DNA of 8,773 nt. It comes from DAOUBA01 sp034432855. Lineage in GTDB: Bacteria > Chloroflexota > Anaerolineae > B4-G1. Shown piece after piece: positions 4,756 through 8,773 of the stretch (within the stretch, counting starts at the first letter, position 1; each line of letters begins with the position of its first letter). Both the position numbers and the translations under genes were made by a program. The stretch is taken from the NCBI GenBank assembly GCA_034432855.1, contig DAOUBA010000208.1:1-8773 (forward strand). The letters are read 5' to 3'. The notes under the pieces were generated by a model, which worked only from the letters and a program-made list of their open reading frames with translations, was not told the origin of the DNA and ran no database searches.

Positions 4756-5952
4756 TACCACCATCTCTATGAACTCCGCCCCTTGCAGCATCCCTAGCGC
4801 CCCTGCCTTCACGCTCTCCTCATCGAAACGGCTCACGGCATCAGGCGGGAGGCGCGGGTCATAAATCGCAACTGGCACCGGGTCACGCGTGTGCGTCCCT
4901 ACGCTGATCGGAGTCGGATGATCGGGGAGAATAGCGATTGCGGCCTCGATCCTGCGTGCCTCCAACCCGTCCAATACCCGTTGCACCAAACGCCGGTCAA
5001 GGTCCTCGATACAGCGCACCTTGAGCGCGGCGTTCTTCTCGTGCCCGGCCTCATCGGGAGCCTCGACGTGCACGTAGACAAAGTCGTGATCGGCCAGCGC
5101 GTTCAGGCAGGCATCGGCTTTGCCTTCATAGTTCGTATCATACGAGCCTGTAGCGCCTTCCACGGGGATCACGTCCAGCCCGGCGTAGATACCCAGTCCC
5201 TTGATCAGGTCTACCGCTGTGATAACCGCGCCGCTAATGCCGAACCTCTGCTGGAGCGTCTCCATCTGCGGCTTTCTCCCCGGCGACCAGGGCCACAGCG
5301 AATTGGCCGGTTGCTGCCCGGCGGCCACGCGCTGTTGATTGACCGGGTGGTCGCGCAAGAATACCTGGGATTCGAGGATCAGCCGGTTGAGCAGATCGGC
5401 GGTGGGCCGGGCGGCAGGATCGAGCGGCTTGACCAGCAGATCGCGGAACGGCTCGCCGACGTGGTCGTGGGGTGGGGCGCACTCTAGCCGCGCGTCCCCG
5501 CCCGGCACGACCAGGACGTGGCGGTAACTCAGGCCCGGCACGAGCCGCACATTCAGGTCGTGGAAATGCGCCTGCAAGTCGCCGATCAGTTGGTGCGCCT
5601 CTGCGTTGGAAATGTGCCCGGCGGAGTGGCTGCGGATGCGCCCGTCCTCCACGCAGATGAGGTTGACGCGCAATGCCACATCCGTTTCGGCCAACTGCAC
5701 GCCCAGGCTGGCCGCCTCCAATACGCCGCGCCCCTGGTAGACCTTGTGCGGGTCGTAGCCCAGCACGGCCAGGTTGGCGATCTCGCTTCCGGCGGGCAGG
5801 TCCGGCTCGATGGTGCGGAACAGCCCCGTGCGGCCCTCGCGGGCGATGCGGTCTATGGCCGGCTTGTGGGCGGCCATCAACGGCGTGCGCCCGCCCAAGT
5901 CCGGCACGGGATAGTCGGCCATGCCGTCGCCGACGATGACGATAGCCTTCAT
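4741..5952 (-). CDS. apgM: Cofactor-independent phosphoglycerate mutase, archaeal type
   Basis: A 403-residue enzyme of the alkaline phosphatase superfamily that interconverts 3- and 2-phosphoglycerate without 2,3-bisphosphoglycerate. It begins with the metal-binding strand MKAIVIVGDGMAD (Asp9). Next comes AGSEIANLAVLGYDP with the probable nucleophile Ser56, then YQGRGVLEAASLG. The later metal-ligand blocks HVEAPDEAGHEKN (about 295-307) and DHPTPISVGTHTRDPVP (about 344-360) are complete. The length matches the archaeal-type family, much shorter than GpmI. Some bacterial members of this family are annotated as possible homoserine kinases, so that activity is not excluded. The ATG overlaps the purO stop by four bases (ATGA), and GAGGT lies six to seven bases upstream. 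The last four residues, GIRK, are encoded by an inverted repeat shared with the next gene's flank, so the original C-terminus may have been altered by insertion. Confidence 0.92.
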   Translation of the reverse strand: MKAIVIVGDGMADYPVPDLGGRTPLMAAHKPAIDRIAREGRTGLFRTIEPDLPAGSEIANLAVLGYDPHKVYQGRGVLEAASLGVQLAETDVALRVNLICVEDGRIRSHSAGHISNAEAHQLIGDLQAHFHDLNVRLVPGLSYRHVLVVPGGDARLECAPPHDHVGEPFRDLLVKPLDPAARPTADLLNRLILESQVFLRDHPVNQQRVAAGQQPANSLWPWSPGRKPQMETLQQRFGISGAVITAVDLIKGLGIYAGLDVIPVEGATGSYDTNYEGKADACLNALADHDFVYVHVEAPDEAGHEKNAALKVRCIEDLDRRLVQRVLDGLEARRIEAAIAILPDHPTPISVGTHTRDPVPVAIYDPRLPPDAVSRFDEESVKAGALGMLQGAEFIEMVVGIRK

Positions 5953-6686
5953 GATGCGACCTCGAAGCGGTTGCGTACGATGATTTCACCAGGCCCGCCC
6001 CCCGCCGGGATGCGTTTGACCGCTAGCGCGACGCGATTCTCCGCGTTCAGCGCGTCCCAATACGCGGCCAGCACCTCGTCGGCGCTGCCGGCGCACGGCA
6101 TCAGGAGCGGATCGCCCTGGAAGGGGGGCAGCGGGTCGCCGTCACCGGCGTAAGTCGTGATGCAGTAGCCCAGTCCAGGTGGCGGCACAGCAGGGCGGAT
6201 GATGTAGCGATCGGTCAGGTCGGGGTTCGCTCCGTTGGCCTTCAACAGGCTGAGCGCGATCGCGCCGGGGCGCTCGCGCAGGTCGAGCATGGCGCTGATG
6301 CGCGGCGTATAGTTGGGCGCGTCCGGCTCGCGCTCCCAGCGCGCCAGCGTCTCCTCGAACGTGCCGCCGGCCTTGAGCGTGTCGTACAGGCCGCGTGTCT
6401 GAAGGCCGTTGCTCACCAGGTAGACGTCCGGCAGTTCGAGCATGGCCTCGTAGATGATCAGGCTGGGGTTCTTGACCTTGCTTGCATCCACTGGCTCCGT
6501 CCTGAGTGTGCCGCCCTCGGCCACGAAGCGCCGGTTGCGGCTGTTCTCGCTGCGGCCCATGATCCAGTAGACCATCAGCCAGGCGTCTTCGACGGACGAC
6601 CGTCCGACGACCAGTCCGCGCCCCGGATACGGGTTCTGGCGGATGTGGCGCTCGAGGTTTTGGTCTGCGATCGGTATCGGATTCAT
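5949..6686 (-). CDS. purO: IMP cyclohydrolase (PurO-like)
   Basis: A 245-residue cytoplasmic protein of the IMP cyclohydrolase family first known from archaea, which closes the ring of FAICAR to give IMP, the last step of de novo purine synthesis. The signature is clear: NPYPGRGLVVGRS (residues 18-30) followed by YWIMGRSENSRNRRF (40-54), then NPSLIIYEAM and TPRISAMLDL further on. It is somewhat longer than the archaeal prototype, by my recollection of about 200 residues. The ATG at 6686 has GGGAGAAGG just upstream and the promoter at 6716-6744 leaves a leader of about 20 bases, so it is the first gene of the operon. The GMP synthase subunit three genes on uses its product after oxidation to XMP. 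Confidence 0.9.
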   Translation of the reverse strand: MNPIPIADQNLERHIRQNPYPGRGLVVGRSSVEDAWLMVYWIMGRSENSRNRRFVAEGGTLRTEPVDASKVKNPSLIIYEAMLELPDVYLVSNGLQTRGLYDTLKAGGTFEETLARWEREPDAPNYTPRISAMLDLRERPGAIALSLLKANGANPDLTDRYIIRPAVPPPGLGYCITTYAGDGDPLPPFQGDPLLMPCAGSADEVLAAYWDALNAENRVALAVKRIPAGGGPGEIIVRNRFEVAS

Positions 6687-6715
6687 TTGCCTTCTCCCGC
6701 TTGGTTTACACTTGA

Positions 6716-6744
6716 ATTATAACGGACTCTTTATGCAACGCAAA
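6716..6744 (-). promoter_or_regulatory. Promoter of the purO operon
   Basis: On the minus strand a perfect TATAAT (6716-6721) lies 17 bases from TTTGCG (6739-6744), a modest -35 match. The predicted start near 6709 gives a leader of about 22 bases that includes the purO ribosome binding site. There is no room for a long leader or riboswitch. Confidence 0.65.
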
Positions 6745-6786
6745 CGAGCCTGCTCCAGGGAATATCGCCTCGGGGGCCGTTTCTAC

Positions 6787-6815
6787 TTGAACTTGCTATA
6801 CACTTGGGCTATAAT
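6787..6815 (+). promoter_or_regulatory. Promoter of the sigma factor cluster
   Basis: On the plus strand TTGAAC (6787-6792), 17 bases and a perfect TATAAT (6810-6815), with a start expected near 6822. This is a housekeeping-type promoter rather than an ECF-type one, so basal expression need not depend on the encoded factor. It is divergent from, and about 40 bases away from, the purO promoter. Confidence 0.65.
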
Positions 6816-6926
6816 AGACTACACACAGGCTATATGCGACCTCTGGTGGTAATCGGTTCCATCCCGCGCAGCAGTGTGCTGTGCCGTCTACCAACGGCGC
6901 AGAAACATACGGGTCGAGTTGAGATT

Positions 6927-7562
6927 ATGGGTGTTCCCATTGCCGAGGACAGTACTGCCGACTCCCTGATGACCGAATGGGACGATGCTGCCCTGATGAA
7001 GGCCTGTGTGGCCGGCGATGAAGAAGCCTGGACAGTGCTACTCGGACGCTACGGTCGGCTGATTTACACCATCCCCCTGCGCTTTGGGTTTACCCGATCG
7101 GTGGCCGACGAGGTCTTTCAGGAGGTATGCCTGACCTTGCTAGAGGGCCGGGACAGTGTGCGTGATTATCAACGTATCAGGGCCTGGTTGGTCACCGTCA
7201 CGCGGCGGGCCTGCATTCGACGCCTGCGGCAGCGGGATAGGGAACAGTTGACCGAACTGCTGGAAAGCACAGGGGATGTAATCGAAGACACCACAGAGAG
7301 CGATTTGATAGCGCTCGAGGAGGAGTATCTGGTTCATCGTGCGCTGGAGCGCCTGTCGCCGTTGTGCCGACAGTTGCTCCGCGGCCTCTTTTTCGAGTCG
7401 CCGCCGCGTTCCTACGAGGCCCTGGCCGCCGCCCTTGACGTTCCCGTGGGCAGCATCGGGCCCACACGGATTCGCTGTCTGGAGAAACTACGCCAGGAAA
7501 TCGTCCGTCTGGAGCAGGAGGAGATGGTGGGCTCGCCGGATCCGATGGTCCGGCGGGCATAG
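6927..7562 (+). CDS. ECF-type RNA polymerase sigma factor
   Basis: A 211-residue sigma-70 family protein with only regions 2 and 4. Region 2 (about 35-100) runs from AWTVLLGRYGRLIYTIPLRF through ADEVFQEVCLTLLEGRDSV to RIRAWLVTVTRRACIRRLRQ. Region 4 (about 136-192) has LSPLCRQLLRGLFF and the helix-turn-helix YEALAAALDVPVGSIGPTRI followed by RCLEKLRQEI. It should direct RNA polymerase to a specific promoter set, probably including its own cluster. The frame is open further upstream, but that part overlaps the predicted promoter; ATG 6834 would leave only a 12-base leader. ATG 6927 gives the usual short N-terminus before region 2; 6969 is also possible. The ribosome binding site is weak. The next gene looks like its anti-sigma partner. 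Confidence 0.9.
   Translation: MGVPIAEDSTADSLMTEWDDAALMKACVAGDEEAWTVLLGRYGRLIYTIPLRFGFTRSVADEVFQEVCLTLLEGRDSVRDYQRIRAWLVTVTRRACIRRLRQRDREQLTELLESTGDVIEDTTESDLIALEEEYLVHRALERLSPLCRQLLRGLFFESPPRSYEALAAALDVPVGSIGPTRIRCLEKLRQEIVRLEQEEMVGSPDPMVRRA
7531..7558 (+). other. Hairpin at the 3' end of the sigma factor gene
   Basis: A ten-base-pair stem with one G-U pair (7531-7540 with 7549-7558) and an eight-base loop, ending two bases before the sigma stop codon. No U-run follows, so it is not a clear terminator. It could attenuate or process the transcript between the sigma factor and its partner, lowering expression of one relative to the other. Confidence 0.35.
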
Positions 7563-7657
7563 GGCAGGTGCATGGCGTTGATGTATTTTCAAGCCGCGCA
7601 ATCGGTACTGTATTTTACAGAAATTGGGGACTCTTTGGTCAAAATCGAGGTCCGGCT

Positions 7658-8267
7658 ATGAAGCACGTGAGTTTCCGGTATCTGGTTCGGTATGTCGAGG
7701 GTGATTTGGACAGGGCGCAGCGTGAGAGAGTCGAAGCTCACGTGGCGCTCCGCCGATTGCCGCCGCGAACTGGAGCGAGTGCGCCGTCTGGAGGATGGTG
7801 TGGGCGAATTCGTAGATCCGCCGGCGGATCTGGTGGGGCGTATCATGACCGCCGTCCGCCGTCGCAAGGCCCGTCGTGCCGAGCGTCCATGTTATCGGCC
7901 GCCCCTGCGCTTCGATAGCTGGACGCGTTGGGCTGCCCTGGGCATGCGCGGCACGCCCCAGGAACGCTTGCTCCTCTTTTCCGAGGACGCTTTCGACTTT
8001 GACGTCCAGATCGCCAAAGGCGAGACGGCCGGCACCTTTGTGTTGCGCGGCCAGGTGCTGGGAAAAGAATCGCCGCCGGGTACTCTGGAGGGAATCGAAC
8101 TGCACGTCGTCAATGCCGACGGCGTGACGAGACGTGGGCTGACCGACGAGGTGGGTTGCTTTAGTTTTACCCAATTGCCGGAGGGTGCCTACTCTGTACA
8201 CATCATCTTTGACGATCGCGACGTCGTTCTCGACCCTGTAGTGCTTGCGGATAGCCGCAGCGATTGA
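7658..8267 (+). CDS. Anti-sigma-like protein with carboxypeptidase-regulatory-like domain, frame broken near codon 30
   Basis: Likely the cytoplasmic partner of the preceding ECF sigma factor. The N-terminus starting at ATG 7658, MKHVSFRYLVRYVEGDLDRA, is typical of zf-HC2 anti-sigma domains and is preceded by GAGG at seven bases. After HVA (to 7747) the homologous sequence continues one base out of frame as SADCRRELERVRRLE. Joining the frames gives about 202 residues. A two-base loss at 7748 would have had the spacing His-x3-Ser-x2-Cys, so the first zinc Cys is also replaced by Ser. The C-terminal half (VLRGQVLG... TDEVGCFSFTQLPEGAYSVHI) is a carboxypeptidase-regulatory-like beta-sandwich. 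No membrane segment is visible. If the break is real, only the downstream part could be made, from an internal start such as 7692. A sequence error is the main alternative. Confidence 0.75.
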
Positions 8268-8401
8268 GGTACCACAATCGAATAGCGGGCCAGGGCGGGA
8301 AACGGCTCGTGTCGTTCCCAAAGCCCCAACCAGCTCTGGGTGAGGGGAGGTATATCTTGAGCAGGTAGGGGTATTTTGCGTTTCTGACGGGATAGGTATG
8401 G
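8268..8401 (+). other. Intergenic spacer between the anti-sigma-like and TPR-like genes
   Basis: This 134-base gap holds a small imperfect hairpin around 8298-8320 (GGGAAACG with CGTTCCC) and no convincing terminator or promoter. The purine-rich end, GGGATAGG just before 8402, is the ribosome binding site of the next gene. Read-through from the sigma promoter is the simplest expression model. Confidence 0.4.
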
Positions 8402-8773
8402 ATGAACTGTTCGGCAGCTGAGCAGGTTCAGGTGCTCCTGTCATTAGATACCGGCCAGGCACGCCGCGCCTGGCTGGCGCAGCACGTCCCCTGCCGGGAC
8501 GAGGCGCTGATGTGTGCCCTGCGCGAGGAGGCACTACGCCGCGAGCGTGACGACCCCCATCAGGCCCTTCAAGTGGCCGAGGCGGTAGCCGATGCAGCAG
8601 CAGTCTGGCAGGACCGGCGCGCCGAAGCAGAGGCGCTCCACCTCGAGGCCGACGTACGTTCGTTACTGGACCAGCACAAGGCGGCCCTCGATCTGTACGA
8701 GAGGGCCGCTGCGCTTTTCCGCTCCCTGGGACTGGAACTCGAGGCGGCCCATGTTGCTGTAGGCCAGATTGGC
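8402..8773 (+). CDS. N-terminal part of a helical, TPR-like protein, cut by the window edge
   Basis: An open frame of 124 codons with no stop, running off the right edge. The start at ATG 8402 follows GGGATAGG by about five bases; an ATG four bases earlier stops after seven codons. The protein is rich in Ala, Leu, Glu and Arg and wholly helical in character. The part from about residue 74 (RAEAEALHLEADVRSLLDQH, KAALDLYERAAALFRSLG, LELEAAHVAVGQIG) has the periodicity and the A-x3-Y-x-x-A-x3-F pattern of tetratricopeptide repeats. Third place after an ECF sigma and an anti-sigma-like gene matches clusters whose last gene is a TPR protein with a C-terminal CHAT caspase-like protease. That domain would lie outside the window, so it is only a prediction. 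Confidence 0.75.
   Translation, partial: MNCSAAEQVQVLLSLDTGQARRAWLAQHVPCRDEALMCALREEALRRERDDPHQALQVAEAVADAAAVWQDRRAEAEALHLEADVRSLLDQHKAALDLYERAAALFRSLGLELEAAHVAVGQIG

Noticed and set aside
5234..6153. Long open frames on both strands within apgM and purO
   Set aside because: Alternative frames of the same GC-rich coding sequence; only the minus-strand frames with ApgM and PurO motifs are credible.
6804..6926. Longer sigma factor starting at TTG 6804
   Set aside because: The start would lie upstream of the predicted transcription start and inside the -10 region of a good promoter; the extra 41 residues have no sigma similarity.
7607..7619. CTGTA-TTT-TACAG palindrome as a LexA-type box
   Set aside because: The known CTG-N10-CAG LexA box is 16 bases and this is 13, and no promoter element is clearly placed around it; it is too short to call.

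Overview
The window looks like a piece of a moderately GC-rich bacterial chromosome. The mix of archaeal-type central-metabolism enzymes with small accessory modules (HigBA, a four-helix-bundle protein, a retropepsin-like protease, an ECF sigma factor with a TPR partner) fits Chloroflexota best. That taxonomic guess is inference from gene content and style; no rRNA or other marker is present.

Middle (about 2020-6686, minus strand): a compact leftward operon starts at a good promoter near 6716-6744. In transcription order it holds purO (IMP cyclohydrolase), apgM (archaeal-type cofactor-independent phosphoglycerate mutase, overlapping purO by 4 bases), a four-helix-bundle gene of the 23S rRNA intervening-sequence type, the stand-alone ATP-pyrophosphatase subunit of GMP synthase, and a class I aspartate/aromatic aminotransferase. 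PurO makes IMP and GMP synthase completes GMP, so the operon mixes late purine synthesis with glycolysis and amino-acid metabolism. The four-helix-bundle gene looks like an inserted cassette: 18-base inverted repeats flank it, and they overlap the apgM stop on one side and its own stop on the other.

Left part (1-2100): two small two-gene cassettes on the minus strand sit behind the aminotransferase, a retropepsin-like protease with a small partner and a HigBA toxin-antitoxin pair. The 3' end of the aminotransferase gene occurs three times here: the intact gene end, a 96-base copy between the two cassettes, and a longer diverged copy beyond higA. The first and last copies also carry the same hairpin and the same promoter. 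This looks like serial insertion or duplication at the 3' end of one gene. A further minus-strand gene starts at base 32 and leaves the window.

Right part (6787-8773, plus strand): a divergent cluster encodes an ECF-type sigma factor, a small anti-sigma-like protein (degenerate zinc-finger start plus a carboxypeptidase-regulatory-like beta domain) whose frame is broken exactly at the putative zinc knuckle, and the start of a helical, TPR-like protein cut by the window edge. The order resembles ECF sigma / zf-HC2 / TPR-CHAT clusters, but the part that would carry a CHAT protease is not in the window.

No tRNA, rRNA, CRISPR array, transposase or integrase was seen.
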